From the NCBI RefSeq assembly GCF_900232905.1, contig NZ_OCTQ01000001.1, positions 708,216 through 772,215 on the forward strand: DNA of 64,000 nt, in the 5' to 3' direction. This stretch comes from Miniphocaeibacter massiliensis. Lineage in GTDB: Bacteria; Bacillota; Clostridia; Tissierellales; Peptoniphilaceae. The stretch's first letter is position 1. The number at the start of each line of letters is the position of its first letter. This document shows positions 51,328-61,686 of the stretch, in pieces. A program made the position numbers and the translations under genes. The notes under the pieces are model-generated. The model had not been told where the DNA came from. It did not search any database and saw only the letters and a list, made by a program, of their open reading frames with translations.

Positions 51328-53049
51328 TTAAACCATATATCCACCTTTCATAGGTGATACTGCATGGTCTGCATAAATTTTTAAAACTCCCTTTTTATAT
51401 TTAGGCTCTTTCGCTTTCCAAACTTTTCTTCTGTCTTCTAAGATTTTGTCCATCTCTTCTTTTGAAACTTCTTTACCCTTTACTCCCACTATTTCTAAAA
51501 TTCTATTAGGAATATCTATTTTTATTAAATCATCTTCTTCAACAAGTGCTATTGGACCACCATCTGCTGCTTCTGGTGATACATGCCCTATTGCTGGTCC
51601 TTTTGAAGCTCCTGAAAATCTACCATCTGTTATTAAGGCTATAGTTTTACCTAATTCTTCATCTGATGAAATTGCTTCTGTTGTATAAAACATTTCTGGC
51701 ATCCCTGAACCTTTTGGTCCTTCATATCTTATAAACACAGCATCTCCTGGTTTTATTTTTTTAGATAATACCGCTTTTAATGCTTCTTCCTCACTATCAA
51801 ATGGTCTAGCCCTAAGAACTGCTTCAAACATTTCTTTTGGAACCGCTGAATGTTTTACAACTGAACCTTCTGGAGCTAAATTTCCTTTTAATATTGCAAC
51901 TGTACCATCTTTTCCTATTGGATTGTCAAATGTTCTAATAACATCTGTTCTTTTTATATTCCATGGCTCTAAGTATTTTTCAGTTTTTTCATAAAATCCA
52001 TTTTTCTTTAAATCTTCTAAATTTTCACCTAGTGTTTTTCCTGTAACTGTCATTACATCTAGATGTAATTTTGACTTAATTTCTTCCATTACTGCTGGAA
52101 CTCCTCCTGCATAATAGAAAAATTGTGCTGGCCATTTTCCAGCTGGTCTAATATCAAGTAAGTAGTGTGCTCCTCTATGCATTTTGTCAAATGTATCTGC
52201 ATCTATTTCAAACCCTAATTCATGAGCCATTGCTGGTATATGAAGCAGTGAATTTGTAGAACCCGAAATTGCTGCATGCACCATAATTGCATTTTCAAAG
52301 GATTTCATAGTAACTATATCTGAAGGTTTTAAACCCATTTCCACCAATTTAATTGCTTGTTTTCCCGCTTCATATGCTTTTATTTTCAAATCACCTGAAG
52401 TTGCTGGCATTAATGTTGAACCTGGTAATGCAAGTCCTAGTGCTTCTGCCATAATTTGCATAGTAGATGCTGTTCCCATAAATGAACAAGCTCCACAAGA
52501 AGGGCAAGCATTATGTTTATAATATGTAAGCTTTTCTTCTGTTATTTCTCCTCTTTGTTCCATAGCTGAATACATACCTATTTGTTCCAATGTCAAAAGG
52601 TCTGGTCCAGCATCCATAACTCCACCTGCTACAACTATAGACGGCATATTAAGTCTAGCTAATCCAATTAAAGCTGCTGGCATGGATTTGTCACAACTAG
52701 CTACAAAAACTCCAGCGTCAAATCCTGTTGAATTTCCGTGTATTTCAATCATATTCGCAATCATCTCACGACTTACTAGTGAATAATTTATTCCATCATG
52801 ACCTTGTGCTATACCATCGCAAATATCTGTTGCAAAGTATCTCGCTGGTTTTCCACCTTCTTCTATTATTCCCTTTCTAACTTCTTCTACTAGCTTGTCT
52901 AAATGTGCGCTTCCTGGATGGCTATCTCCAAAAGAACTTTCTATCATTATTTGTGGTTTATCCAAATCTTTTACTGTCCAACCCATACCCATCTTTAAGG
53001 GATCGTTTTCCGGCGCTAACTTCCTAACTCTTTGACTATTAAGTTCCAT
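51328..53049 (-). CDS. IlvD/Edd-family dehydratase (sugar-acid dehydratase)
   Basis: 573 residues of the iron-sulfur IlvD/Edd family. Cluster cysteines are in FVASCDKSMPAALIGL near 111 and HNACPSCGACSFMGTASTM near 180; SGSTNSLLHIPAMA near 261 and LITDGRFSGASKGPAIGHVSPEA near 476 bind substrate. Members include dihydroxyacid dehydratase and gluconate, arabinonate or xylonate dehydratases. No other branched-chain genes are nearby, while a GntP permease and a GntR regulator are, so sugar-acid dehydration is more likely. Confidence 0.85.
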   Translation of the reverse strand: MELNSQRVRKLAPENDPLKMGMGWTVKDLDKPQIMIESSFGDSHPGSAHLDKLVEEVRKGIIEEGGKPARYFATDICDGIAQGHDGINYSLVSREMIANMIEIHGNSTGFDAGVFVASCDKSMPAALIGLARLNMPSIVVAGGVMDAGPDLLTLEQIGMYSAMEQRGEITEEKLTYYKHNACPSCGACSFMGTASTMQIMAEALGLALPGSTLMPATSGDLKIKAYEAGKQAIKLVEMGLKPSDIVTMKSFENAIMVHAAISGSTNSLLHIPAMAHELGFEIDADTFDKMHRGAHYLLDIRPAGKWPAQFFYYAGGVPAVMEEIKSKLHLDVMTVTGKTLGENLEDLKKNGFYEKTEKYLEPWNIKRTDVIRTFDNPIGKDGTVAILKGNLAPEGSVVKHSAVPKEMFEAVLRARPFDSEEEALKAVLSKKIKPGDAVFIRYEGPKGSGMPEMFYTTEAISSDEELGKTIALITDGRFSGASKGPAIGHVSPEAADGGPIALVEEDDLIKIDIPNRILEIVGVKGKEVSKEEMDKILEDRRKVWKAKEPKYKKGVLKIYADHAVSPMKGGYMV

Positions 53050-53076
53050 AATTTCCTCCTATTTATATTCAAAAAT

Positions 53077-53139
53077 ACATCTGATGTTTCTTCTTTTTAA
53101 TATATCATTTTCAAATTATTTTATCAAGTCATCAGATGA
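53077..53139 (-). promoter_or_regulatory. Dehydratase promoter flanked by two GntR-type operators
   Basis: Minus-strand TTGATA (53127-53122), 17 bp, TATATT (53104-53099). Two matching palindromes flank it: TCATCAGATGA (53129-53139) just upstream of -35 and ACATCTGATGT (53077-53087) downstream of -10, centres 52 bp apart. A FadR-type dimer bound at both could loop the promoter. Confidence 0.72.
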
Positions 53140-53196
53140 TATTTCTCTATTTATATATAATTTATTTCTTTTTCTTAATATTTGAATTTTCCAATA

Positions 53197-53229
53197 AAAA
53201 ATAAGATAGCTAATTTCTATCTTATTTTT
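53197..53229 (-). terminator. Terminator of the GntR regulator gene
   Basis: AAAAATAAGATAG / CTATCTTATTTTT perfect 13-bp stem; overlaps the last codons of the regulator gene. Confidence 0.85.
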
Positions 53230-53920
53230 CTTTTTTTATTTCCTTTATTAAATTCCTATTGTATGTCATATGCATCATCATTGCAGTTTTTGCACCTACT
53301 ATATCTCTTTCTGATATAGCATTTACCACTGCCCTATGAGTCATTATCGTTTCTTTTATCAATTTTTTATGAGTTACATTTACAAATATCATTACAGCTG
53401 TATCTATTATAGGAATTAGTTGTTCCACTACCATATTTTTTGATGCTTTCGCAACATATGTATGGAATTTTATATCCTCTTCTACATAATTTTCATCTTT
53501 TGAAATTTTCTCTTCTATTATGTCACACAACTCGTAAAGTTCTTTTATGTCTTTTTCCGTTGCATTTATTGCTGCTATTTCTGCAATTCCAGGTTCTAAT
53601 AGTATCCTTAAGTCTGCTAAATCCATAGCTAATGCCATTTTATCTTCTATTGCTCCAAGTCCTAAAGGATCTACTTCTATATAAGATTTACTTACAATAT
53701 AAGTTCCTGAACCTCTACGTACTTCTAAAACCCCTTGTGATTCCAGTAGTTTTACAGCTTCTCTAATAGTGCTCCTACCTACTCCAAATTTTTCTGCAAG
53801 TTCAAATTCATTCGGTAGCTTATCTCCTATTGAAAGTTCAGACTTTAATATATATTTATATAAATCTTCTTCTACTTGTTCTGCTAGTAATTTTTTCTTA
53901 ATTTTCGAAAATTCTTTCAT
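53222..53920 (-). CDS. FadR/GntR-family regulator of the dehydratase operon
   Basis: 232 residues. Winged helix with LSIGDKLPNEFELAEKFGVGRSTIREAVKLLESQGVLEVRRGSGTYI at 31-77, then an all-helical FCD domain with DLRILLEPGIAEIAA near 107, DIKFHTYVAKASKN near 145 and THRAVVNAISERD near 196 (metal-binding Asp/His pattern). It likely senses a sugar acid and controls the divergent-site promoter at 53077-53139. Transcribed separately, in the same direction. Confidence 0.92.
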   Translation of the reverse strand: MKEFSKIKKKLLAEQVEEDLYKYILKSELSIGDKLPNEFELAEKFGVGRSTIREAVKLLESQGVLEVRRGSGTYIVSKSYIEVDPLGLGAIEDKMALAMDLADLRILLEPGIAEIAAINATEKDIKELYELCDIIEEKISKDENYVEEDIKFHTYVAKASKNMVVEQLIPIIDTAVMIFVNVTHKKLIKETIMTHRAVVNAISERDIVGAKTAMMMHMTYNRNLIKEIKKEK

Positions 53921-53934
53921 ATGATTTTTACTTT

Positions 53935-54594
53935 CTACTTTTGTTTTCCTAAAACTTTTTCTATTACTATTTTAGGAATTCCTATATCTTCTACGGTTAC
54001 ATGTCCCGAATAATTTTCTAGTCCTTTTTTCATAATCCCTAAAGTAACAACATAATCAGATTTTACAGCTACTCCAAGAACTTTTCCAGTATTTGCATCT
54101 AACCCACTTGGTATATCTATAGAAAATTTAAATGCTTTTGAGTTATTTAAAATTTCTATTACTTCTTTACTTATTCCTCTAATATCACTATTTAATCCTG
54201 TTCCAAAAATTCCATCTATTACTATATCATCAATTGTTAATGTATTTTCTAGAATTATTAAGTCAGATTTTTCCTTTATATTTATAATATTAGCTTCTAT
54301 GTTTTTTAGTATATTATAATTTATTAAAAAATCTTTACTTCCTTTTTCAACATTTCCAACTATAAATACAATAGTTTCTTTATCCTCTAGAATTAAATCC
54401 CTTGCTATAGCAAGTCCATCTCCACCATTATTTCCAACACCTACAACTACAATATACTTTTCATAACCATCTAAAGGAATAAAGTTTATCATTGCATTTT
54501 TAGCATTTTCCATTAAAACAATTGATGGTATTCCTATTTCTTCTATTGTATATCTGTCTATTTCTCTCATTTGCTCTGCTGTTACAGAAATCAT
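53935..54594 (-). CDS. nnrE: NAD(P)H-hydrate epimerase (YjeF N-domain)
   Basis: 219 residues, only the YjeF N-terminal domain: VTAEQMREIDRYTIEEIGIPSIVLMENA at 4-31, VVGVGNNGGDGLAIARDL near 50, DGIFGTGLNSDIRG near 123 and DIPSGLDANTG near 157. It repairs NAD(P)HX by swapping R and S forms. The dehydratase domain (NnrD) usually fused to it is not present, so it should lie elsewhere. 8 bp after dnaI. Confidence 0.92.
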   Translation of the reverse strand: MISVTAEQMREIDRYTIEEIGIPSIVLMENAKNAMINFIPLDGYEKYIVVVGVGNNGGDGLAIARDLILEDKETIVFIVGNVEKGSKDFLINYNILKNIEANIINIKEKSDLIILENTLTIDDIVIDGIFGTGLNSDIRGISKEVIEILNNSKAFKFSIDIPSGLDANTGKVLGVAVKSDYVVTLGIMKKGLENYSGHVTVEDIGIPKIVIEKVLGKQK

Positions 54595-54602
54595 AATTCC
54601 TC

Positions 54603-55562
54603 CTATTTATTCCTTAAATCATCTCCTATAATGGCATGATGATTAAAAGTTTTTATTCTTGATGCTATTCTCTCATCATAAACTTTAGAGATTTCATCTA
54701 TTGGAATATTAGTCGATATTATTATTGGCTTTCTTAAAATCATCCTATTATTAATTAAATTGAAAAGATTTGAAACGGAGGTATCTGTTATATTTTCAGA
54801 ACCTAAATCATCTATTATCAATAGGTCTGATTCCATTAATAAATTATACTTTTCTTGATTTTCTTCTATCTTATCAAAAGGACTATATAAATTAAGTCTT
54901 AATTGTTGCATTAAATTTGAAGATGTCATATATACTACATTTTTACCATTTTTAATAATTTCACTAGATATGGAATTACAAATATAAGTTTTTCCTACTC
55001 CAACATCTCCACTTATATATAAAGATTTACTATTAACAGAAAAATTCTTAGCATATTCTTTAAACTCTTCAAAATACAGTTTCATAAGTTCTTTAGGCGA
55101 TATTATCTCATCTTCTTTTTTTGTATCTCTGAATAAACTAAAATTGAAATTTTCAAATGTTTCTCTATCTATTGCTTGATACATTTTAGCTCTTTTAAGC
55201 CTTATTTTATTTATTATATCCTTTTTGCATTTGCATATTTTACCATTAACTTCACCTATGTCTTTGCAAATTTCACAATTATATTCTAAGCTCAAATAAT
55301 TTTTATCATAATTATTTTTTAATAATAAATCTTCTCTTTTCTTTTTTAGTTCTTCTATTTCATTTTTTATTTTTAGTTCATTAGCTTCATTATTACTCTT
55401 TATATTCTTTATTAAATCTAAATTAAGTAGCTTTATTTTATTTGTAAATATATTATATTCAGGAATTTTTAATTCTATTTCTTTTTTTCTAGAATCTAAT
55501 TTTTTTTTGTTTTCTAATCTTGTATTTTCTATTATTTTGTCAGCATATAAATAATCATTCAT
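54603..55562 (-). CDS. dnaI: Primosomal helicase loader DnaI-like AAA+ protein
   Basis: 319 residues. A long charged N-terminal helical part, a zinc ribbon (CEICKDIGEVNGKICKCK near 96-113), then the AAA+ core with Walker A ISGDVGVGKTY near 187, Walker B LLIIDDLGSE near 250 and arginine-finger region DERIASRI near 298. It loads DnaB onto DNA with DnaD. Overlaps dnaD by 8 bp. Confidence 0.92.
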   Translation of the reverse strand: MNDYLYADKIIENTRLENKKKLDSRKKEIELKIPEYNIFTNKIKLLNLDLIKNIKSNNEANELKIKNEIEELKKKREDLLLKNNYDKNYLSLEYNCEICKDIGEVNGKICKCKKDIINKIRLKRAKMYQAIDRETFENFNFSLFRDTKKEDEIISPKELMKLYFEEFKEYAKNFSVNSKSLYISGDVGVGKTYICNSISSEIIKNGKNVVYMTSSNLMQQLRLNLYSPFDKIEENQEKYNLLMESDLLIIDDLGSENITDTSVSNLFNLINNRMILRKPIIISTNIPIDEISKVYDERIASRIKTFNHHAIIGDDLRNK

Positions 55563-56325
55563 CTTTTTTCCTTTGAGCTATAAGTTTTCTAATAGATTCA
55601 AGTTCTGCTGAATTTTCTTTAAAATCTACATCCAACTCTTTTTTTTCCTTAGATTCTGGTTTATAATACTTTCTCTTCTTTTTTATATTAGCCTTTTTTA
55701 TTTGTTCATTTTCTACCAATTTATAATAATCATCTAATGTTTTTATTCCATCTAAATACCAATTCCTAATTATTCCAAAAACATAGTTAAAGTTCATTTT
55801 ACCTGTTTTCTTTTTGGAATATTCGAAAGCTTTTATAATTAAATCCGATGATACGTTTGTAGACTTTTGTAATTCCAATATTTCTATTATATTTGTACTT
55901 GATAATGGTAATTCTATAATTTCTTCTATTTTATTAAACATTTCTTGGCTATTATCTTTGTTTAAGAAATTCTCTTCATTTCTATCATATTCATAAAATG
56001 ATTTTCTTCCTAACTGTAACTCTCTTATACTTAAGAACTTGTAATCATATTTCCCTGTTTTTACTACTAATTCTCTAGAAATTACTCCAGTTTCCATCCA
56101 ATATTCTATAGCCTTATTAAATTCTTCAGTATCCATTCCTAAGTTTTTAGCTATCTTATCTTCATTAAAATCTAAGTAATTATTATTGCTTAAAACTTGT
56201 CTATATAAATATAAGTAAACTTTTACTGCATTTCCATCTGCCATTGGCATCAATAAATCTAAAAACAAATTTTCAATAGGAGTTTCACCCAAGTCTAATG
56301 TGAATGTGTCAATACTAAATTTCAT
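55555..56325 (-). CDS. dnaD: DnaD-domain replication initiation protein
   Basis: 256 residues. N-terminal winged helix (MPMADGNAVKVYLYLYRQVLSNNNYLDFNEDKIAKNLGM near 27-65) and a DnaB_2/DnaD C-terminal domain ending in GIIRNWYLDGIKTLDDYYK near 185, the YxxxIxxxWxxxxI pattern. It remodels origin DNA and recruits the helicase with DnaI. Adjacent to dnaI and near dnaB, forming a replication cluster. Confidence 0.88.
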   Translation of the reverse strand: MKFSIDTFTLDLGETPIENLFLDLLMPMADGNAVKVYLYLYRQVLSNNNYLDFNEDKIAKNLGMDTEEFNKAIEYWMETGVISRELVVKTGKYDYKFLSIRELQLGRKSFYEYDRNEENFLNKDNSQEMFNKIEEIIELPLSSTNIIEILELQKSTNVSSDLIIKAFEYSKKKTGKMNFNYVFGIIRNWYLDGIKTLDDYYKLVENEQIKKANIKKKRKYYKPESKEKKELDVDFKENSAELESIRKLIAQRKKDE

Positions 56326-56941
56326 TTTTATTTTCTCCTATCATAAATCTTTTTCTACTTAAATTCATTACATAATTTTTAGAGTATATTATCCCTCTAT
56401 TTACTATAAAACAGTCTCTGTATTTTTCAATATTTGGTAATGAAAAATCTAATTTTTGATTTTCAAACATACCATAGTATTCTGCTGTATATTTAAATCC
56501 TATCTTTTTATATAACTTTAACGCTCTTTCATTAAAAGCATTTACCTCTAAATCCATTTCTTTCATGTTTAATGTATCAAAATAATAATTTAGAAATAAT
56601 TTTAATGACTTATATCCATAACCTTTTGAAACATAATTTGGATCTAACACAATACCAAGAGTGGAAGTTCTTTTGAATAGTGCTATATTTTTCATTCCTA
56701 AATAGCCTATCATTTTATCTTCTTCATTATATATAGCAAAATATTTGTTTTTTATTCCACTTTTTTTGCTAATATACCAAATTCTTAATTGATTTTTTGT
56801 AAAGTTTCCTAATTCATAATCTATAAGGAGTTCATTATTATGTCTTCCCCAATTTTTAATATTAATAGCATCTTCAAATTCTAGTTTTTTTAACTTTAAA
56901 CCATCTTTCTCTATTATAAGTTTATCTCTACTATTCTCCAT
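56315..56941 (-). CDS. GNAT acetyltransferase between dnaB and dnaD
   Basis: 208 residues. LKLKKLEFEDAINIKNWGRHN near 16, the acetyl-CoA loop LDPNYVSKGYGYKSLKLFLNYYF near 98 and LEVNAFNERALKLYKKIGF near 134 are GNAT blocks; the general form is RimL/PseH-like. The ATG at 56941 overlaps the dnaB stop. A 60-residue C-terminal tail is unusual. Presence in a replication operon is odd and substrate is unknown. Confidence 0.82.
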   Translation of the reverse strand: MENSRDKLIIEKDGLKLKKLEFEDAINIKNWGRHNNELLIDYELGNFTKNQLRIWYISKKSGIKNKYFAIYNEEDKMIGYLGMKNIALFKRTSTLGIVLDPNYVSKGYGYKSLKLFLNYYFDTLNMKEMDLEVNAFNERALKLYKKIGFKYTAEYYGMFENQKLDFSLPNIEKYRDCFIVNRGIIYSKNYVMNLSRKRFMIGENKNEI

Positions 56942-58283
56942 AAGCAGCGCTATCAAAGTCTGATACTAAATCAGTAAATTTAGAATATTGTTTATTGAAG
57001 TACAATTCCACAGTTCCCGTTGGACCATTTCTATGTTTAGCTATTATTAAATCTGCTATATTAGGCTTTTCACTTTCAGGATTATAATAATCATCTCTAT
57101 ATATCATCATTACAATATCAGCATCTTGCTCTATTGCCCCTGATTCTCTTAGGTCTGAAAGCATTGGTCTTTTATCCGTTCTCGATTCTACTGCTCTAGA
57201 AAGCTGGGATAAAGCTACTACTGGACAGTTCAGTTCTTTTGCAAGTCCTTTTAAACCTCTAGAAATTGTTGAAATTTCTTGCTGCCTATTTTCATTTCTT
57301 CCTGTACCCGCTGTCATTAACTGAATATAATCTATTAATACTAAATCTAGACCTTCTTTTGAAGATAGCCTTCTACATTTAGACCTTAATTCAGTTAACG
57401 AAATACTAGATGTGTCGTCTACATATATAGGTGTTTCTTCTAGTATTCGTATAGCATTTCCTAGCATTTCAAAATCTCCCTCTGCTATATTACCAGATAT
57501 TATATCTTGTAAATTAATTAATGATAGAGAGCTTAAAAATCTTTGTGATAATTGTAATTTACTCATTTCTAGAGAAAATACTGCTATATTTTTATGGTCT
57601 AAAGCTGCACTTAATGCCATATTTAATGCTAATGTTGTTTTACCCATTGATGGTCTAGCTGCAAGTAATACCAAATCAGATTTTTGAAAACCTGAAATTT
57701 GTTTGTTTAAATCTACAAGTCCAGTTGTTATACCAGTTAAACCACCTTCATTTAAACTCATCTGGTTTATTTGATCTAATGTTTCTTCTAATATACTACT
57801 AATTTTTTCTAAATCACCTTTGTTTTTACTTTGACTTATACTGTAAATCGATGATTCTGCAAATTCTAAAACTTCTTCTGCTGGACTATTAGCGTAAGAT
57901 CTAGACATTATTTCGTCACTTATTCTAATTAAATTTCTCAAAGTGGCTTTTTCTTTTACTATTTTACTATAAGACTCTATGTTTGTAGGTCCTGGAACGA
58001 ATTCTGTCAATTCCATCAAGTACTGCATACCACCTACAAAATCTAGTTTGCCTTCTTTTTTTAACTCTTCACTTATAGTAACAAAATCTATAGCCTCACC
58101 TTTGTCTGTTAGATTGACTATACTTTTATATACTTCAGCGTTTTTATTTGTATAAAAATCCTCATACTTTAAAATGCCTGTTGCAACATCTATGGCATTT
58201 TTATCCAATATCATAGATCCCAAAACAGACATCTCTGCACTTATATCATTTGGAAATACTCTTCCAGTAGATAATTCTTCCAT
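56931..58283 (-). CDS. dnaB: Replicative DNA helicase DnaB
   Basis: 450 residues: N-terminal primase-interaction domain (PNDISAEMSVLGSMILDKNAI) and RecA-like motor with Walker A ARPSMGKTTLAL near 208, LVLIDYIQLMTAG near 312 and SRGLKGLAKELNCPVVALSQLSRAVE near 335. Hexameric 5'-3' helicase of the replication fork. It lies 2 bp after rplI. Confidence 0.97.
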   Translation of the reverse strand: MEELSTGRVFPNDISAEMSVLGSMILDKNAIDVATGILKYEDFYTNKNAEVYKSIVNLTDKGEAIDFVTISEELKKEGKLDFVGGMQYLMELTEFVPGPTNIESYSKIVKEKATLRNLIRISDEIMSRSYANSPAEEVLEFAESSIYSISQSKNKGDLEKISSILEETLDQINQMSLNEGGLTGITTGLVDLNKQISGFQKSDLVLLAARPSMGKTTLALNMALSAALDHKNIAVFSLEMSKLQLSQRFLSSLSLINLQDIISGNIAEGDFEMLGNAIRILEETPIYVDDTSSISLTELRSKCRRLSSKEGLDLVLIDYIQLMTAGTGRNENRQQEISTISRGLKGLAKELNCPVVALSQLSRAVESRTDKRPMLSDLRESGAIEQDADIVMMIYRDDYYNPESEKPNIADLIIAKHRNGPTGTVELYFNKQYSKFTDLVSDFDSAAYGE

Positions 58284-58285
58284 TG

Positions 58286-58732
58286 TTACTCCTTAGTTAT
58301 TTCTACCTTGATATTTGCAATAACTTCTGGATATATTCTCACAGGTACCTCTGTTGTTTTTAAAGTTTTAATATTTTCTTTTAATTCTATTTTCTTTTTA
58401 TCAACTTTAAGTCCTGACTGTTTTTCCAACGCTTCTGCTATATCCTTATTTGTAATTGCTCCAAACAACTTGTCGCCTTCACCTGCTTTAACTTTTATAA
58501 TAACTTTTTGACCTTCAAGTTTTTCTTTTAAAGCTAAAGCCTCTTCATATTCTTCTTTTCTTTTTTTAGCAATTTCTGCTTGTTCTTTTTCCCAGTTTGC
58601 TAAGTTTTCTTTTGTAGCTTCAAGTGCTAATTTACCAGGTAATAAAAAATTTCTAGCATAACCTGTTTTAGCATTTACAAGCTCACCTTTCTTACCTAGT
58701 CCTTTTACATCATCTATTAGAATTACTTTCAT
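58286..58732 (-). CDS. rplI: 50S ribosomal protein L9
   Basis: 148 residues, standard length. [32 protein letters not shown] is the universal N-domain, followed by the long connecting helix and C-domain ([17 protein letters not shown]). Its ribosome binding site AGGAGG and start lie inside the end of gdpP (23-bp overlap). Confidence 0.97.
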   Translation of the reverse strand: MKVILIDDVKGLGKKGELVNAKTGYARNFLLPGKLALEATKENLANWEKEQAEIAKKRKEEYEEALALKEKLEGQKVIIKVKAGEGDKLFGAITNKDIAEALEKQSGLKVDKKKIELKENIKTLKTTEVPVRIYPEVIANIKVEITKE

Positions 58733-60713
58733 TTTCGTCCTCCTCTAAATAATCTGTTATCGCGTTTTTTAATTGATTTATAGCTCCATCCATACTTTCT
58801 TCTAATTGGGTTCCTGCAGAAGTTAAATGTCCTCCTCCTCCAAGTTTTTCCAATATTAGTTGAACAGAAATTTGTCCTAAACTTCTCCCACTTATATGAA
58901 TTTTATCTCCATTTAATGTTAATACAAAAGATGCTTCTATTCCATTCATATTTAACATTTCATCTGCTGCTTGAGCTGCTATTAAAATAGACTCTTCTAT
59001 TTTTTCATTTAATACACCTATTGCTATTCTATTTTTATATATTTCAGAGTTTGCAACAACATCGCCTTTTAATTTTACAGTTTTTTCATCATCTCTAAAT
59101 AATTGTTTTACTTCAACACTATCTGCACCTTGCCTCTTTAATATAGAAGCAGCTTCAAAGGTTCTAACACCTGTCTGTAGTATAAAATTCTTTGTATCCA
59201 CTGTTATTCCTGCAAGCAATGCCTCAGCTATCACTTTTGGAATTTTAACTTTTTCTGACATATAGAAAATTACTTCTGTTACAAGTTCTGATGTTGATGA
59301 AGCATGAGGCTCTAAATAAGTTAAAATTGCATTCTCAATATATTCTGAACCTCTTCTATGATGATCTATTAATACTATATTTTTAGACAAATCTAACAAC
59401 TCTTCACATTCCGAATGAGATCTCCTATGATGGTCTAAGACTACAACTACTGACTCTGCTTCACAAAGTCCTATTGCTTTGTTAGGAGATATGAATTTTT
59501 CTTCTATATTTTCGTCTGGGTAATTTTTAAGCACTGAATTATAAATATTCTCTATAGCTGGTGTTACTCTATCTAAAACAATATAACTATTTTTCCCCAC
59601 TATATTGGCCGCTTCCATTATTCCCAAGCAAGAACCTATGGAATCCATATCTGGATTTTTATGACCCATAATAAAAATATTTCCACCTTGTTCTAGTATC
59701 TTAACAAGTCCATTTGCAATTACTCTAGCTTTTACAGCACTACTCTTGTAAGTAGATTGTCGTTTTCCACCATAGTATTCATAATGATCTCCAATTTTAA
59801 CTACAGTTTGGTCTCCTCCTCTACCAAGTGCGATATTTGTACAAGCTTTAGCAACTTTAAAAGTTTCTAAGATATTTTCTTGATTTGTCCCTACTCCAAT
59901 ACTTAGAGTTATAGGAATTTTATTTCCTTCTTCTAATTCTCTAACTTGGTCTAATATATTAAATTTATTTTCCATTATCTGTTCTAAATTTTCGTGTGAA
60001 ATTATAACAAAATAGTCTTCTTGTTCAAATTTTACAGAATATCCTTTGTATTGTTGTACAAAGTTATTTATTACTCTATCTACCTCGGCAAAAACCATCG
60101 GTCTAACATTATCTTCAGTATTTTCATATATTTCATCATAATTATCTATATTTATATTTACTGCTACAAGAGATGTATCTATTAATTCTTTATTCAACTT
60201 ATACTCTCCTGTATAATCTACCGCATACAAAAGTATATCTGAATTATCGCTATCTTTTTCAAATATATTAATATAGAATTTATAAAATTTCTCGTTAAAT
60301 TTTACTTCTATATACCTAACTCCGCTATATATAGAATCTTTCTTTATTTCACTAAATATATTTTCAATTTCAATATTTATATATGTTTCTTCAGTTCCTA
60401 CGACTTCTTTAAATTTTGTATTATACCACTTTATTTTACAATCTCCATTTAAAATAACTAGTGGAAATGGCATAGAAAATATAGCCCTTCTTGTAATTTC
60501 GTCAAATTGTTTATCTATGTTTTCTATATATCTCTCAAATTCATTACTTTTGTATTGCATAAGTTTTGATTCATAAAAAACTAGATACACAGTAATTATA
60601 AATGCTATAACTCCTAAGACTGCATTATAGTAAACAATAACTATTGAAAGCAAAATCAAAGCTATGAAAAATATAATTACATCTGACCATTTAAAAAATT
60701 TACTTTTCTTCAT
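58710..60713 (-). CDS. gdpP: Cyclic-di-AMP phosphodiesterase GdpP
   Basis: 667 residues. Two N-terminal helices (about 8-48), a PAS-like segment ([21 protein letters not shown] near 75), a degenerate GGDEF domain (ISIGVGTN.. [12 protein letters not shown] near 290) and a DHH-DHHA1 phosphodiesterase with [15 protein letters not shown] near 348, VVLDHHRRS near 422, DTKNF near 503 and [10 protein letters not shown] near 630. It hydrolyses c-di-AMP to pApA. The ATG at 60713 overlaps the DUF2232 stop; an earlier Met at 60758 is inside that gene. Confidence 0.94.
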   Translation of the reverse strand: MKKSKFFKWSDVIIFFIALILLSIVIVYYNAVLGVIAFIITVYLVFYESKLMQYKSNEFERYIENIDKQFDEITRRAIFSMPFPLVILNGDCKIKWYNTKFKEVVGTEETYINIEIENIFSEIKKDSIYSGVRYIEVKFNEKFYKFYINIFEKDSDNSDILLYAVDYTGEYKLNKELIDTSLVAVNINIDNYDEIYENTEDNVRPMVFAEVDRVINNFVQQYKGYSVKFEQEDYFVIISHENLEQIMENKFNILDQVRELEEGNKIPITLSIGVGTNQENILETFKVAKACTNIALGRGGDQTVVKIGDHYEYYGGKRQSTYKSSAVKARVIANGLVKILEQGGNIFIMGHKNPDMDSIGSCLGIMEAANIVGKNSYIVLDRVTPAIENIYNSVLKNYPDENIEEKFISPNKAIGLCEAESVVVVLDHHRRSHSECEELLDLSKNIVLIDHHRRGSEYIENAILTYLEPHASSTSELVTEVIFYMSEKVKIPKVIAEALLAGITVDTKNFILQTGVRTFEAASILKRQGADSVEVKQLFRDDEKTVKLKGDVVANSEIYKNRIAIGVLNEKIEESILIAAQAADEMLNMNGIEASFVLTLNGDKIHISGRSLGQISVQLILEKLGGGGHLTSAGTQLEESMDGAINQLKNAITDYLEEDENESNSNR

Positions 60714-61656
60714 TTTCAATCCTTTTAAATCTTTTTCTAAAATTAACGAGCATATCAACAGTAGCTACAGCTATATACAATATTTCTCCCCTAAATAAAT
60801 ACAATACTACTGCTGGCAATATTAATCTCAATATCTTTGGAATTTTTCCTACTAAATAATAGTCGAATAAAGATATCCCCGCTAGTATAAAAAACAAACT
60901 ATAAATAAATACTAAATTGTATAACACTATTTCAAAATATGGATTTTTAAAATAATATAATAAATATGCTACCCCTACTGCAAATAATGTTGGTAACAAT
61001 ATCTTAAAACTTATCCTATAATCAATAAATTTGAAGTTTTGACTAATTTTAATATTTTGTTTCTTTAATAAATTTTTTGAAAATGCAAAGCTTCCATAAT
61101 TTAGAGCTGTTGCTGCTAATACTACAATTCCTGGTAATAATATTTTCATAAAATTATATGCCTTTAAAATCTGTTGCATATTAGTTTCAGTAAAATTTGA
61201 TTTTAATAAAATTTCTTCCATAAATTTAGACATTTCAGTAAAAAAACTATTTACTTCAAACAGTATATCCACTTTTAATATATATCGAAAAGTTAATAGT
61301 GATACAATTGTTATAAATAAAGATGCAAAAATATTTACACCCATTATCTTTCCAAAACTCTCATCTTCCTTTATCATAGAACTCATAATTATAACTATTG
61401 GAATCATATATAAAAGTAATGTTAAATTCATAGCTGTCCTATTAAATAAATATGCTACAATACAAACCAATGTCATTGATAGTAGTCCATATTTTGTACC
61501 CTTTTTTATAGATAGTACAATACTTGGAGCTGGAATTATAAATAGGAAAAACGGCATTAAAACTGCACTTACTAGATATATCCCTATTGATAACATTATT
61601 GTATTTATAATATCTAATGTATTTGTATTACTTGCTTTAGGTTCTATTCTAAACAC
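60700..61656 (-). CDS. DUF2232 (YybS-like) membrane protein
   Basis: 318 residues with about eight helices (YybS/DUF2232, PF09991). TMLSIGIYLVSAVLMPFFLFIIPAPSIVLSIKKGTKYGL near 20 and a C-terminal helix near 280 fit the family, which always sits next to gdpP and rplI in Firmicutes; function unknown. The start is uncertain: the GTG at 61656 overlaps its own GGAGG; an ATA at codon 4 would be ideally spaced but is rare; the ATG at codon 21 has no site. Confidence 0.82.
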   Translation of the reverse strand: MFRIEPKASNTNTLDIINTIMLSIGIYLVSAVLMPFFLFIIPAPSIVLSIKKGTKYGLLSMTLVCIVAYLFNRTAMNLTLLLYMIPIVIIMSSMIKEDESFGKIMGVNIFASLFITIVSLLTFRYILKVDILFEVNSFFTEMSKFMEEILLKSNFTETNMQQILKAYNFMKILLPGIVVLAATALNYGSFAFSKNLLKKQNIKISQNFKFIDYRISFKILLPTLFAVGVAYLLYYFKNPYFEIVLYNLVFIYSLFFILAGISLFDYYLVGKIPKILRLILPAVVLYLFRGEILYIAVATVDMLVNFRKRFKRIENEEK

Positions 61657-61686
61657 CTCCGTAAATAATACTATTATACCACATGA

